A stretch of DNA of 64,000 nt from Hydractinia symbiolongicarpus (GCF_029227915.1 NC_079877.1:4402001-4466000), one strand, 5' to 3'; counted from the first letter of the stretch, positions 1 to 15,500 are shown. Notes: generated from the letters alone by a model not told the origin. A program made the numbers and translations.

Positions 1-157
1 TGAGCGTAGAACTTGTATGTTGTGTATTTCTCAAAGCTAGCTAGATAAAACTTATTTATGAAAATTAAAAACATCTAATGCAATGTCGTTTTAGATAAAA
101 ATGGCATTTCGTCATTTTTTTTTACATAATTAAAATTGCACATTGCGCTGTTTTCAG

Positions 158-561
158 GTAAAGAAGTTAGTATCTGACTTCGCCGACGTTAAAAATGTAT
201 ATGTTTATTCCATACAGTAAGTGCAGACGTTCTGTTTTTGAAATTAGTTAATACAGTGAAAAGAAAACTATCAATTAACTTTTAGGATAAATAAAGCTGT
301 AAATAATTTTTATCTTTACTAAAGTTGTTAATGATTTTTTTTTCTTATTTTGAAATGCATTAGCTATGTACAGTTTTATGCTTAGTTTAATATTATATTT
401 TTATCTATTTTATTTTAGAAAAGAAGTATCCGGCTTGTATGTGATCTTGTATGTGGAAATATTGGAACGGAACACTGGTCAAGCTGTTTTCTACAGAATA
501 AGAGATAACATGAGTCTGTTAAAGGCAAAACATATTGGGTTCTGCTACAAAATATTTCAAA
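158..561 (+). CDS. Two upstream exons of the perlecan-like gene, possible SEA-type domain
   Basis: Exons 158-216 and 419-561 were found by splice signals, not homology. The first runs from a TTTTCAG acceptor to a GTAAGT donor (phase 2). The second starts after TATTTTAG, continues the open frame, and ends at a weak GTTGGT donor (phase 1), which is exactly the phase required by the next exon at 871. The translation alternates hydrophobic and polar residues (VYSI, then [12 protein letters not shown]) like beta strands. A SEA domain would be expected near the perlecan N-terminus, but the match is by shape only. The weak donor makes the second exon's end uncertain. Confidence 0.4.
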
Positions 562-3500
562 GTTGGTATAACTTTTCAAAATATATGCACTGTATTAGCA
601 AATATGATTAATTTAATGTTTGTTAAACACAGTGGTATATAATTTATTTTTTTTAATTTCCACTTACAATCAGAAGAAGTATTGTTTGTAGTTGATGTTT
701 GCAGTTGATAATAGTTTTTTAATTGCAAGAACTTTCTACTATTTAATTTAGTTGTTTCAGTATCAAGAAAATATGCATGTAACTCTCTTCGGATATTTAG
801 AGGACCATGTATTTTACAACAATGGTATAAATCCAGTGTTTCAACTTCAAATTTGATAATTATTTTATAGGATGTTGTAAACCACTTTATTTCCATTCAT
901 TTAATGATCAAACAACGTCAAAGAAGGAAAATGTTTTAAACTTAAAAATCATTCCAAATAACGCCTTCTCTTCTGGTAAATGCCACAAGTCATTGGATAT
1001 GGGTAAAGGCGATGTTACAGTTCAAACTCGTGGTCAACATTCGTTAGATGCACTTACATTTTCTTTATATTTTAAACTAAATCACATTAAAGGACTGCAC
1101 CCTATCATATCTTCTGTTAACTACAATACACAGTTAAGACTTGAAGTTCAAGATGGCAAGCTGGTGTGGATGTTTTACAATATCCGTAACAGCAAAGGCT
1201 TCATCGTATCTACACAAAGAATTCTAAAAGCAAACACATGGGTGCATATTTTAGTGGATTACGAAGCAAACGGAGGTGTTGGGAGAATATTTACAGATGG
1301 TGTATTCCAAACCAAAGTGTTGAGCCACGTCGCTTTAAGCAGTAATTGGATGCTTGGATTGAGAATTGGAAAGTATTACTCTGGTGGGTTGGATTACAAG
1401 ATGGACGGATATTTAGATGATTTGCATGTTTTTGATTGTGTGATGACTCTGCAACACATCCATGTTTTATCCAAGTCGTGTGGAGAGGTCATGTGTGATT
1501 CTGTTAAATTACAAGGTTAGTCTTGCATTGGAATTTATGAGATTGACATATGGAAACAATGCATTTGCAACCCAAAAATAGCATTCCCTGTGCCTTCAGC
1601 ATTTGTAAAAAACTGACATTTTCCAAATTATTGTGTCGATTTTATTTTAATTAATTTTGTTGGCAGCTGAAAATTGAATCAGGAAGAACTCTAACGTTGA
1701 CATTGAAACAGGACAAATTCTGTCTTTAAAGTTAAAGGACTAATTTAACTTTGTTACTTTTCTTTAAGGTCCAGATAAATTTGTGTTAGTGAAACAAACA
1801 AAAGAAAAAAGCACAGATACTGTAAGTCTCATTTCGTTGACTTCGAATTTTTCGAACTGATATTATCTCATGGTTGTAACAATAATCTTCTCTATTAAAT
1901 GAACATTTTGCATAAATATAATACATATCTTTATAGGTGGAAAAGAAAAAAGGAGGTGTCAATAAATGCAATCAAGCTGGTTCTCTTCCTAGTACACAAA
2001 CTGATAACAAATGCAGATGCAAGGTGAGAGTCTAACAACCATGACAAATTGGGCAATCATGACAAAAGTCAATTGAACTACCTTATTCTTCTGGATTAAA
2101 TAGGATTATTTCTCATTGTTTGTTTACTGTGATAAGTTATGTAATGGTTTAATATAAACATCTACAATTATGAGAAAAAATATAATGAAACAGGGCGACT
2201 AATTTAGAATTTTTTATGTCATAGTCCCGCATTTTACATTTTTCACAGTTTGATTATCAATATTCACAGCTGACATCGGATCTTAAGTTATTTCATTAAG
2301 CCTAAACTCTTAAAATGTGATAATTGTTGCTGACGTCAGCATGGCCATTTATCACGAATTTCTAGGTTTTCGCAGACCCTGACGTTGATTATTTCGTTAT
2401 TGCGTGCTAGCGATTGCGACTAGCAAATTATATATAGGATATCTGCCTGGTCTACGTTTGTGCAAAAGTTGCGACTTTGCAGCCTTTCGGCTGCATAGCA
2501 TAGACCATTTGTCGCTTTTTGCCACTTGAAAAAAGACGAGAAAACTTTGTCTCAATTTTTTTGTCCAAGATTGTAGTGTGTTTTAAAAATTGTGTCTCAA
2601 ATATATCAATTTTTATTTCATTTCTAGGATAATGTAAAAGGGAATTACTGCGATACTTGTGTGGCAGGGACATTTAACCTGCAACAAGAAAACAAATATG
2701 GCTGTCTGAAGTGTTTCTGTAATGGTCTTACAACTGACTGTAGAAGTGCAAAGCTGGAAAGAAAACAGGTAAGGTATAATTATGCGAAACACAATTACAT
2801 ACTTTGTATTTATTGCTTAGTGGTTAAGGTGTTAAGCTTTGTCTTAAGGTCTCCCACATATCCAGACCACAATTTTCATGAATTTAGTTTAGTGATCTAC
2901 GGCTGTTAGGATGAATGATTTTAATACCCAATTAAGTATGGCCGAAGGGTAAAGGGTTTAATACTCTTGAAAAGTTGCAAAAAATGGAGACAACTCGAAA
3001 ATTCCGACCTATTCGGAATTCCGTTCCGACCTATTTATTGTTTTTACAAACTAAATATGTAACAGCATAATTTCGTTAGTTTTATCAACAGCCTCTTTTT
3101 TTGGAAAAACCTTTTTTTTCTTTGTCCAGACTGTTTTAAATGCACAAGATATAAGAAACTTAAATCTCCGTACCATTGATGACAGCAAACTTTTGCAAGA
3201 CAACCTATTATACAACCCACTTACGAATTCAGTATCGTACAAGTACTCCAGCACATCAACTTTAACTGATATATACTATTGGGAATTACCATTGCGCTAT
3301 TGTGGTGACAAGGTAAGTGCTAGAAATTTTTTTTGCAGTGATTTACTTTTCACCTTTATGAAATGAAAAAATGTATTTGTATTTATATACTTAAATAAAC
3401 ATACATAATATTTTAAATTACAACTTAAATAATTTGTCTTTCAATAAATGATGCTTTTCTTTACCTTTTTAGCTTTCTGTAATGATTTTGTTTAGGTCTA

Positions 3501-6500
3501 CATACAATAACTAGAATTTACAGAGAACAGATTTAATCTGAATTTATTATATACTTATCTATATTAAAGTGTTGTATTTTCTATTTTTTCTGCTTTCACT
3601 GTATTTAGCTTGTGAAATTTATTTTATAAATTTAAGCGTATAAGTGTTTTACGAACAATTAGATAGATATTTTCTTTCTATACCAGCATATTAGAGTGCT
3701 AATTCTTGATGTTTAGGTAGCGTCGTATGGAGGTAATTTAAGATACACAATATCGTATCTTTCGCGACCAATTGATAAACCACTTTATGGTGCTGATGTC
3801 GTGCTAATGGTATGTCCTAAATTTTTTCGAATTTTAACCACAGAATAACCATCTCCTCTTGCTAAATATTATTTAAGTAGAATATTTTACGCTATTTCTC
3901 GTTTTGGTAAGAAATTTTTTGAATGTAAGGCGAATCACTAGAAGTTATACGGAATCTCTAATCTTCTTCCAATCCTTCTTTTTAATTCTGTCAAAATACG
4001 TGTCTCTGTTTAACAACGCATTTGGTAAATTAAAAAAAAAAAAACATTTAACCATCTGAACGTGATTTTTGGCTAAAATCTCGTCAAACTGATTTGTTTT
4101 TAGCTCTCTGAATTCTCATTTAGTTCTTCATTTAATTATATTTAACCTTCTAAATGGAAATCCTATTTTACACACGTTGTTTTTTTAGGGAAATAATCTG
4201 GAACTTCACTATACAGAACGAACTGATCCATTACCTGGTCAGCAACACTATTACCAAGTAATTCTTGATGAAGTAAGTTTTACGTTGATTTTAGTGGTCT
4301 CCCTTTATAGAAAATTGAAGCGATGTACCTCATAGCTTAGTGAAGAAATAGGTGTAGCAGGAATTATGTCAGATATTTGTTCGACTATTCTTCATAATTA
4401 AATAAGATTTTGTAAGCGTTTTTTAAAGGGTTTTGTTATAGAATCTTTTTACCAGTGTAAACATTTCTTTGGAAAGCACATATATTCGTGAAAGTAAAGC
4501 TTTTTCACATGAATTTTTAGAAATTTTGGAAGCACAGATCAGGTTACGAAGTATCTCGTGAAGAGATGATTATTGCTTTGGCTGGTATTAAATCGTTCTT
4601 GTTGCGTGCAACATTTAGCAGTGATATGATCGAAACAAAGTAAAGATTATTTCTTATCAAAACAACATATTATTTTTATTTTATGTGGTCGACCTCACCA
4701 ATTTTAAAGTAAATACCCTGTCAACTGATGCCAGGAGAATTCACCAAGGCTAGGCTTCACATGGATTTTTATTTCAAATTTTCTTACAGAGAAGCAAAAA
4801 AATTTTAACCAAGCTACCATAAGACTTTGTTAAATTTAAAATACACCAAAAAGCAAGAAACACATTTTGGCGCAGTACTAACCAACGTTTAGAACAAAAA
4901 CATTGATATCCACGAAACTCACTTACATTCTTTCACATTCTTTCACATTCTCTCACATTTTTTCACATTCTCTCACATTTTCTCACATTCTCTCACACTT
5001 GTTTGTTGTGTTTAGTTTGTATGAAGTACGCTTAGATGTCGCAGGTTATAATCCACTTTCGTCAAACGATCATGTGGCACCCATGGTCGAAGAATGTAAC
5101 TGCCCACCGCAATACTTTGGTACTTCTTGTCAGGTAGGCTATAATATCTGTTACAGATACTGAATAATATATTAAATCATGTGTTATTCCGCTGTACATT
5201 TGTAGCAACTCTAAGTTTATCTTTTTTACTGTCATCGCTGGCTAGTTTTCTTAGGGTAAATAACAAATTTAATTGCAATTTAAGTCTATTAAATTCATCC
5301 AGTGCTTGATTTTGATTGTCAAGCTGGCAATTAAGTTAAAGCTTCTCATGAGTATCCGTTTCAGTCATACAAATTATTAAATCCCTTTCAATATTGCTAT
5401 TCTGTTTTGAAAAAATTATTCCACAATATTTAGCATTGTAACAAAGGTTATACCAAAATAAAGAATGGAAAGTTACTTGGACGTTGCGAAGAATGCCAAT
5501 GCAATGGACATGCAGTAGATTGTGATGGTAAAACTGGTCAATGTCGGGTATGTTCAGCTAATCTGGTGATAGCTTGCATTAAGTTGGCAATAGATAAATT
5601 TCATCCAATGCTTTCGTGCTAAAGTTATAGAAACCTTACAAAATAAAAGGGCTATCAGAGAAAATATAATTTTTTTTTAAAAAAAAGCATGTACAGGTCA
5701 GGGCGAACTCTCCAAACAAAGTTACCGTTCCCCTTCAACTCAAAAATACCATTTTCAGGTTGTGGGTGTTGTGGTAAACTTTATGAGAATATTATAAGTA
5801 TTTTTTTTCCAAATCTTACACGTTAAACTTTTTTTATCAATTTATTTTTGCTTCTTTGTCACTTTCGCTTTTCTGCCGTTTTGAAGGTAGCCATATTTGT
5901 TTTTATTTGTTTGTTTTTTCACATTTCTTCGCTTTTAATTTATTATTGCTTTTTTTTGTAAAAACTTTTGACACGTTTTTTACATATTAGGCCTTCAAGA
6001 AAAATCTAGAGCAAAAGCCCCCGTTCTTGTTTCTTAAAATTCTACTACTTCTGGCTATTGCACATTTAATAGACGTCTTGCATTGCGATGAATTTTGAGA
6101 AGTTACTTCTCTTTTTTTTATCTAAATTTTATTTCTTCCGTAAAATCATTTATTTTCACAACACACTGGATTCATTATAGGACTGTCAGCATTACACCAC
6201 AGGTGCACACTGTGAGAAATGTGTACCTGGATACTATGGTGACCCACGTTCAGGTCAAATAGATGCTTGTAGGCCGTGCCCGTGTCCATTGTCGGTGAAA
6301 TCAAATCAGTAAGGAATTTTTATTTGCAAGAACTTTTTGTTAAATAAAACTGTACTTGTAAGTGGTTAACACCTAACTCAACCTGGCTAAATAATGTGTC
6401 GAATATCTGCTCAAATCTTTCCAGGTTCAGTTCAACTTGCGTGCTGGACACAGATGGTCAACCCACTTGTGACGCATGTAAACCAGGTCATACTGGAAGA

Positions 6501-9500
6501 CAATGTGAAAGGTATTGACTACGTTAAGGTGGTATCTTTTCAAAAAAATTATTTGGACGAAAATGGCTACTTTAGTAGGAAATAGTTTACACGAGTGTAT
6601 ATATGTGCTTTTTTTTTAAAAAAAACTTTACTGCTAAGATTGAAATTAATGAAGCTGAAAAATAACTTTTTAAGTGACACTACCTTAATTAGTCCCAGTA
6701 CAAATTTGTTATTTTATTTTTATTTAGGTGTTTATCCCCATTTCTTGGTAATCCAACGAAGCCTGGTGATTATTGCAAAATTCCGAAAGGTAACTCCTTT
6801 TTTTATCTTCTAATAAAAATCTTTTTAAAACGCCTACTTTGAATAAAGTAGTACACATTTCTATGTCAAAATTTCATCGCAATGCAAGATTTCTATCAAA
6901 TGTGCAATAGCCAGATGTAGTAGGATTTTATGGAGGGTTATAAATTTTCATCATATCTTTGACGATGTTCAAAGTATTGTAAAAGTTGTCATTATCCTGT
7001 TTCTATTTAGAAAGCAAATGTAGGGATTGCGATGAAAGAGGAAGTATTGATTCCACATGTGATCGTTCCACTGGTAACTGTGCATGCAAGGTACGTTTAG
7101 ATAAGTGTATTAGAAAAACTCTAGAAATATATCTACTAATAAGAAAGTTATCCTTTCCATGTTCAGCTATAATATTATATTTATTAATTTCGTTCTTTTC
7201 TTAAGAAAAATGTAGAAGGACGTAAGTGCACACAGTGTAAGGAAGGCACGTTTAATTTGGATAAAAAGAATTCTGATGGTTGTTTGTCTTGTTGGTGTTT
7301 TGGTGTGTCGTCTACATGCGACAGTGCAAAATACTACAGAAGATTGGTACGTGTTTATTAATTATAGACTCTAATTGTTGACTCTTGCAGCATGCTATAC
7401 GACACTTAAAAAGAAAAGAAAATCAGATTTCGTGATTTTTCTATAAAACATATTTCGCGGAAAATATAAAACCCTTGCAGAATGTTTTTAACAAAGAAAA
7501 GAATCTACGTGATATTAATTTCCCGATTTCTTTCGCTATCCAAATGTACCGCGTTACAATCTTACGATAAAGAAATTAAAAGTAATGTGTGAAATTTCTA
7601 GAGATTTAAATAATTTCCTTCATACATTTCTGCCTGCACAGAGCCTGGTAACTATTCTTTGTTTTAGATCAAACTTGCAAATATTGGGAACGGTTTAAAG
7701 ATTACAGATTTCGATGAGGCGTTAAACATAAGACAAGGATTTTATGCGAATACAAAAGAATTAGTACTAACAGGTGTGGACAAACTTGCCCAAGTTCCTA
7801 TGTATTGGTCCATGCCAAGAAAATTTCTTGGAAATAAGGTAAGCCATGATCAAGCTGTTGCAGAATTGACGTCATTGAGGATAATTAAAGCCTGTCTTAC
7901 ACGTGCACCTTTTGCCTTTGTTTACACAACGGTATTAAAAGTGCAGTACACTTAAAGGAAACCTTGGTTAATTTAATACCAGTGTACTGTAGTGCGCTGG
8001 CACGCTTTAAATGATGATAATATTTTCCCCTGGGCGTAAAAATAAATGTAAATCTTTGTTTCGCAACTAGGCGTAAAAATGGGCGTTCTTTGTCTTTTTC
8101 TTTAGATTACATCTTATGGAGGTCATATTTCTTACGTCGTCTCTTACGAAGCAATATCTACTGGAAAGCCATATCTTAAACCTGATATTAAACTTGTGGT
8201 ATGTTTCTTCATATTGTCAGAAAATTATGTAAAGTGAGGTAACTGGTTAAAATCACAAGAGTCAGCCCACCAGAGATGTCTTCTTTAAGTTCTAATAAAG
8301 TTCAGATAAAACTTTAAATCATAATTTGAAAAAACGATGCTTAAAATAAAACATATGAAAAGCGAAATATTTGTAATCTTTTATCCTTCTTCTTAAATTG
8401 GAGAGAAAAATAAGATCAAATCTTAATTCTGGAAACAAAAAGCATGTCTGTGTTGTGCTCTCATTTATCCATTATATCGTCCGTTAAATACAGATTCTAC
8501 TTTAACTTTGGAAATGTTGAAAAAGTAAACTCTAATAAGACGCTTTATTTGTACACCATGTCTTTCTTGGGTACCAGTAGGTGTAGAGTGTGAAACAACC
8601 GCCTGACTTCGTTTCAGGGCCGAGACCAAGTTTTAATCACCGAAACAGATATTATCATTGAAAACAGACAGTTACGACAAATCAAAGTAACTCTCAAAGA
8701 GGTGAGTATGAGTTAAAATCTTTTGTTGATTTTTCTATATAAGCAACCTCGTTGCTACAGATCTAGGCCTTAAATTGGTTTAAAAATTAAGCAATTTATC
8801 AACCTTATAACATAACATGCATTCCCCGGACATTCTTATTTGGAGACTGCGGCAAAAGTCTTCCCAGAAGCAACATATATCAGAACTATGGTGTGGTTTC
8901 AGAGTTAGTTTACGAACAAGGATCAATGTACGTTTCACGATGCCTATACTGTGTCAATTTTAAATTAGGTTCTAAAAAAACAGCTACTACGGGTCAAAAA
9001 GCTCTTCTAACCTTAGCAACCTAAGCTTTAAACCCAGAATCAAGGTTCCTTAAAAACGTATTGTATTATAATTTGGTTTACATTTTTCCCCAGAGTAACA
9101 ATATGAACCAGCGGATTCGATCGAAATAGATAAGTATCATCGAGTGATTTTCAAAATCTCAGCTGCATCTGGGCAACATTTAATATTACCATCCGAAATT
9201 CTATCCTCCACAGTTACTATTGGTGTATGATTCTACGTAGCGCCGTCAATCTTATAAACGGGTGTTCATAACTTTATTGCTCATTATCTTTTCCTAACTC
9301 AGGATGACTGGACTACACTTTCCGGCGCGAAAGTATCACGGGAAGAGTTTTTGAATGTTTTGGTCGATCTTAAAAGCCTTCTAATTCGTGCAACATACAG
9401 TACCGGTACTCGCATCTCATCGTAAGTCCAAACTTTTTGTAAATAGAAAAGGGGATTTGTGGCCTGACTGTTTGTTTGTTGTTTTGTTTTGGTGTCCGTG

Positions 9501-12500
9501 ATGTTGTGTTTTGTTACATGTCGATTCCGATTTTTCTAGCTTACGTAATGTCGAGATGGCTGACTCAGTTGCCTTTAACTTGAGATTGGGAGTTGCTTCC
9601 AGTGTGGAACGCTGCCACTGCCCAAGAGGTTATACTGGACTGTCTTGTGAGGTAAAATTATTTTTGACGTCCCATCTCTTGCCATAGTTTCAATTATATA
9701 ACAGAGTTAGTAATAACAAATATTCTAATCAGATGTAAATATATTGACCAATATTGATGGTTTGCCAATAATTAAAGTCTGTGATTACGGTTCTAAATAC
9801 AAGGTTATTTTACTAAACCACGGTCAGTTAAAATAGTTGATGTACTTTATGCTTGGAATATGTTACTGCCTGGTGAAGGGATCTAATGAAAACACACAAA
9901 TGAAAAAATCTATTCGTGTATTTTTGCATTAATAATCCACTGTATCAACATTTCAGAAATGCGATAAAGGATACACTCGCCATGTCGATGCGTTTGGTCC
10001 TGGTGTAACATGTAAAAAATGTGAATGCCACAGCCATTCTGATAATTGCGACAAAGAAACTGGTGTTTGTGTTGGTTGCAAAAGTAACACACAAGGTGAT
10101 CATTGCGACGAATGTATGGCTGGTTACTATGGTGATGCAATAAATGGTCGCTGTAAAAGATGCGCATGCCCACTATTGATTAAAACCAACCAGTATGTTC
10201 GTTGATAATATTTAACACGATCAACTATTTATTCTCTCTGTGGAATAATTTCTATTAGTCCACGTTATGAGCCAAAATTTTCAAATGCTTTCCAGACACA
10301 ACAACAACTATTACCGTTTATCAGCGATCTTGTGGAACTAGCATAGATGCTTTGTATTTGATGACAGAATGATTATTGTTTTTTTCCTGAGGGGGGAGGA
10401 GATGGGGGTCATGCTTTTTCTTGTTTTGCTAGAAAATTCCAGTATGAGTTTTTGTCTTTATCAACTTATTTGGGTTTCGCTACTGGTCTCTTGTCTCTCT
10501 TCTATTAATATCCGTTTAGGTTCAGTACAACGTGTGTTTTAAACCAAGATGGCGGGTATTCTTGTGACAGATGTCAACAAGGTTATGATGGCAGCAACTG
10601 CGGAAAGTAGGAATTTCTTATATTTGTCCATAACTAATACACTCTTTTTTAAGCAACATGGTATAAGCAAAACGCGATTTAAATCCTTTTTTAAAATACT
10701 GAAATATTAATAAGCAACAAGCCAGCCTAAAGTGAACAAAACAAAATTGGGAAAAAATGTGAAACACGACGGTAGTTTACGACACTTTGTTCTAAAAGTT
10801 GTGTAAGTTTTACGCAGCATCTTGGTTAGAACTCAAGTTTGATTTGAATTGGCGTAAATTAGGTCCTACTTTATTATTTAAAAGTATTAATTAAAAAAAT
10901 TAAGAGCTACATAGCTACAGTCACAATTTTGTGTTACTTAAAAAAATGCGCAAAAAAAAGAAAGCAGGTGCAGACAGATGGCATGGCATAAAGTAAACAA
11001 TAAGGTTTTTTTCATCTATGGCCACATGCCTTTTGCTAAGAGACAAAAGCCAGCTGTACATTGAAGTAACAATGTGGCAATCGAATATAAATAAAGTCAA
11101 GTGTGATCTGATGTCTTTTCAAGTCATGAAAGTTTCGATAAGTTACATTTTTTTTCTGTCAGTGAAATCATATCTTTACCTTTTTAGGTGCAGTAATGGT
11201 TACACAGGAAACCCAATGACACCTGGAGGTACATGCAAAAAAGTTGCTCAGAGCTGTAGGTTGTTGTTGTTGTTGTAGTAGTATGAAATCTTTAGAAGTT
11301 AACCGACTGGTGCCCTTGTGGTAGAGCGTTCGCCTCCAGTGCGGAATCTCTTGGGTTTAAACCCAGGCCGAGTTATGTCAGAGACTATAAAAGTAATCGA
11401 TTCTTTCTGCTTAACTTGCAGCATGAGGAAAGGATTGCTATCTTAGACAGTTGTCAAGTTGAGGGTTTTTGTTCTTGTACGCCTTTCGTAGCTTAAAATA
11501 AAGCTTTACATGCACTGGGACCCTCATTGATAATAGTTCTATTAGAAACTAAAGAGGCTTTCTACGGTAATAAAAAGTAAAATAAATGTTTTAATACTGT
11601 CATGTGTATGCTAAACATGTATGATTTCTTGTAATGCATTCGGAAGTCATTTTTACAACTACAGCAAGTATGAAATAATTGGCACTCTGCTTAAATTGTT
11701 ATTCGTAGCATCAAAAACTCTCCCTCTTACCCAAACATAAGAAATGGTTTATTATTTTAATTTTGTCTGGGAAAGAAGATTTATCACTTTATGACACCAA
11801 AATAACAATTTTATTACTAACAACAATTCTCTAGATAACGCTGCACCATCTGTGCAAGTAGTTCCCAGACGTCGTTCAGATCGAAATGAATCAACAGCCA
11901 CTTTCAAGTGCACTGTACATGGAACACAACCATTAACCATTATGTGGGCTCGTATTGACGGTCGCCCGTTTTCCAATCGTGTTTACATACACGAAGAAGG
12001 AAATAGTAAAACCTTGACCATACGAAATTTAAAGTTCACTGACCAGGAAACTTATATTTGTTCCGGTAGGAATGAATATGGTTTGAATTCTGTCAGAGCA
12101 ACGCTGTTAGTTTTAGGTGAGTAAATTGTCAAAATAGGTTTGTTCTGAATTACATTTAGCTGTTCTGCAAAACCAAGGTTATAGCCAAAACTCTTAAAAG
12201 GGGTAAAAGGTAGGCATTAAAAGTGTATTACTTCTAAAATAGATTATGAAACAACAATACATCTTGATACAGGTCATAAGATGGAACCGATTCGTGCTAA
12301 AGTTACACCAAAATCAATGCGTATTGAACAGGGTGGAGTCGCTCGGTTCTTATGCAGGGGTCTTAGTCAGTTAACATCAACGATCAGATGGAACCGTGAT
12401 GGAAATCGAAAATTGCCAAACGAAGCGATTGTTAATCATGGTGTTCTCACTATACCCGATGTACAGAGACGTCATTCTGGGTTATACACCTGTACAGCAT

Positions 12501-15500
12501 CGAATCAATACACCACAGATAGAGTGAGTGCACAGCTGAGAGTTGGAGGTAAGTTACAAGCTTAATTTAACAGTCATGGTTAAACTTACAGATTAAAGAG
12601 GAAACGCGTGTCCATTTGATTTAATCCAAGACATTTTGTTTATAAGACGTTACCAATTTTGACCTGGAAGGGCCTAAACTGTTTTACACCATAGTTTATC
12701 TGAAAACTTAGCTTAATTATACCCATAGTTTAAAAATTATTCGGAGGATCCACTTCTCTCCTATTCCTTCAGATAGATACGGATCGGAATGCAACCACAG
12801 CTACACAAATCGTTCTCCATTGTTGTTAAGTGGGAACATACATTCAGTAACAAAACTTTTAACTAACATTGTGTTTGTTAAAATATAGTCATTTTCTTCA
12901 GAGAGACTGCATCACAGGTCAAATAAAATCCGCCCGTAGAGCTACTTAGCTGCTGCATGCGGTATTGGGTTTATATCAAGTTATTTGCTATTTCTTAGAA
13001 TACAGTTTTTTTGCTTTTCTAGTTGTGGTTCCACCTCAAGCATCAGTACAACCTTCTTACCAGACTGTTGATATTGGGGACAACATTAAATTTCGTTGTT
13101 CTATCAATGGTTATCCTGCACCTAAAATATCATGGAAGAGAGGTCATGGAAAAGCTATGTTAGATAATGTAGAAATCACTGATAATTCTTTAAGAATAAA
13201 AAATGTTGTTATTGGAAACGAGGGTAGCTATCAGTGTATCGCAACCAACCGTGGCGGAAGTGTGACAAGACGAGCCGTATTGTACGTACGAGGTATGCTA
13301 GTTTTTAAGGTCTTTTTTGCAGATCATGTACCTTAAGGGAATTCATTTTCGCGAGTTTTTGTCAATTTTGCGAGACTAGTTCACGCAAAAATTATTGGAA
13401 ACCTTGTTATCCTCTAAAATTACTTCCAGCGAAATTTAAATTTTTACTTTTACCTTTTTTTCTTTAAATTAGGGTACAACTACACATAACAAACAGCAGT
13501 CTTTATTTTTCACATTTAGCGAAAAAGGGTATAAAGAAACAAAATATTAGAAAAATTTTTTTCTTTTTTTTCAAAATTTAATTCTCGCGAATTATTAGGG
13601 CTTGCCAATTTTGCGAAAATTAGTTCTCAAAAATATTAATTCCATTAAGGTAAAATTACATTACTGTAACGTTTTAACAAAAGTTCTAGAGGTATCTTAG
13701 ACAAGTGCTTAACTGTTAATAGACCTTTTAATTTATAGTGCTAGCATTTTTAAATTTATTTATGACTTCAATTAAAACCACAGAACAACAGTACACATTA
13801 AAAGCGACTACCTTCGTTTGTTAAGATTTGAGATACCCTGATTTTCCAATACGGCATTACGAAGTCATAAATTTGAAAATGGTAGCACTATCAGTAAGAA
13901 GCTCTATTCTGCAGAAGCTACGCGTTCATGTCATTTCTTTTAAACAGTATTACTCAACTGAATTTTTTTTCTTGAAACACAAGTACTGTTAGTGTCCAGA
14001 CTGCAGTAAACATTCTCTGGAATGTGTGTTTTTTAAGAAAATTGATTTTTTTTATCTTCATTGGTGAGTGGAGATCTGAGTGTTCTTAAATTAACGTGTT
14101 CTTTTTCAATCCATGATCTTAATTCTCAAACTAACTCCTAGGTCCTAACAGCCTACCAACCATTCTCATTCAACCTTCCGAACGATATGCCAAACCGGGA
14201 TCTCTTGTTAGATTTTTATGTTCAATCAGTGGCTCCTCAGCTGAGATAACCTGGAGAAAGAGTAATGGAAAGTTACCGCTTAGAAGTTTCATCCGTAACG
14301 GCGAGTTGCAGATCTCATCAGTTGCCCATGTCGATCAGGGTTTGTACACCTGCTCGGCAAAAAATGCGTATGGCACCGTATATGCCACAGCCAAACTTGT
14401 TGTTTTACTGGGTAAGTAAAAAGACAAGAAGCTGCTCATGCGGTTATTCATTTTATTATTTCAAATTTAACTTGACTCAATATTTACAACCCAACCGCGC
14501 CTTGTGCATCTCCCTTTTTTAGGTCTGAGGTAAATAAATTTATTTATTTTACGCAAAATGAAAAGAAATCTCGACAAAAAGTTTTTATTTTGACTTTGTG
14601 GGTCAAAATGCTGTTTTCTGGGTTTTACCCTTAAAACCACGTAAGGAAAGTTCATTATCTGCGTTGAGGAGTTTTACTATCCTGCTTTAACTAATAATGA
14701 TCTTAATCTATGTAAAGTAAAAATATAAAAACGCATCGCGTCACTCAACATGATGTCACCTAGATTATCGATTCTGCCACACACAGTTTAATATATAACA
14801 AAACCTAAGAACCAAAAGTCTATTAAATGGTTCAATTTATGTCTGACAACAACATATTTCGTTCGTTCCAAACTTAAATAGCTAGAACGCATGCGGTTAC
14901 GTATATGAATCTTTTTAAGAGAACACGTAAAATGTATGCGAAGATATTAGTCTATTTGAACCTACCAGGTATTATCTAGCTAGCATAGTAGAAAGTTTTA
15001 TTTTTTTATATATATGTGTATATACGTATGCTAAATGCACTGTGTGTGCGGAAGAGGGTAACTTTGTGCGTAGCCGTTACCACGCTATTCACCCTGTGTT
15101 CGGGTCCATGTTTGTTTTGCTACTTTTTACTGTTTTTATTCTTCAACCAAAGCAGCAGTGTAAAAAAATGCTCTATTTGATGTTTCGACTAACTTTAGAA
15201 ACAAACTTCTCTGTCACACAGTTCAAATAGCTTTTTCTTTTTTATAACAAATATTTATTCTCGCCAAAAGATTTTTTTAAATTATGGAAAATTTATTTGT
15301 TAAAGTAAAGTTGGAAAACGAAAAAATTTAATATTATCAAAGTCATAGTGACTCCTTCTGTTTTTTATGAGATTTTCATTGAGATGTGAAATAAAAGAAG
15401 CTAATGTTATTAGTGAAGTTTATAAAACAAATTTGTTTTGATAAATACATGTATTTTTTTAGATTTATAATACTTAAAACTCACTTCGATAAAATAAAAA

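Noticed and set aside
14265-14522. Open frame over the Ig4 exon
   Set aside because: It is in a different frame from the Ig4 domain; the correct frame lacks an early ATG and is read through from the acceptor at 14141.
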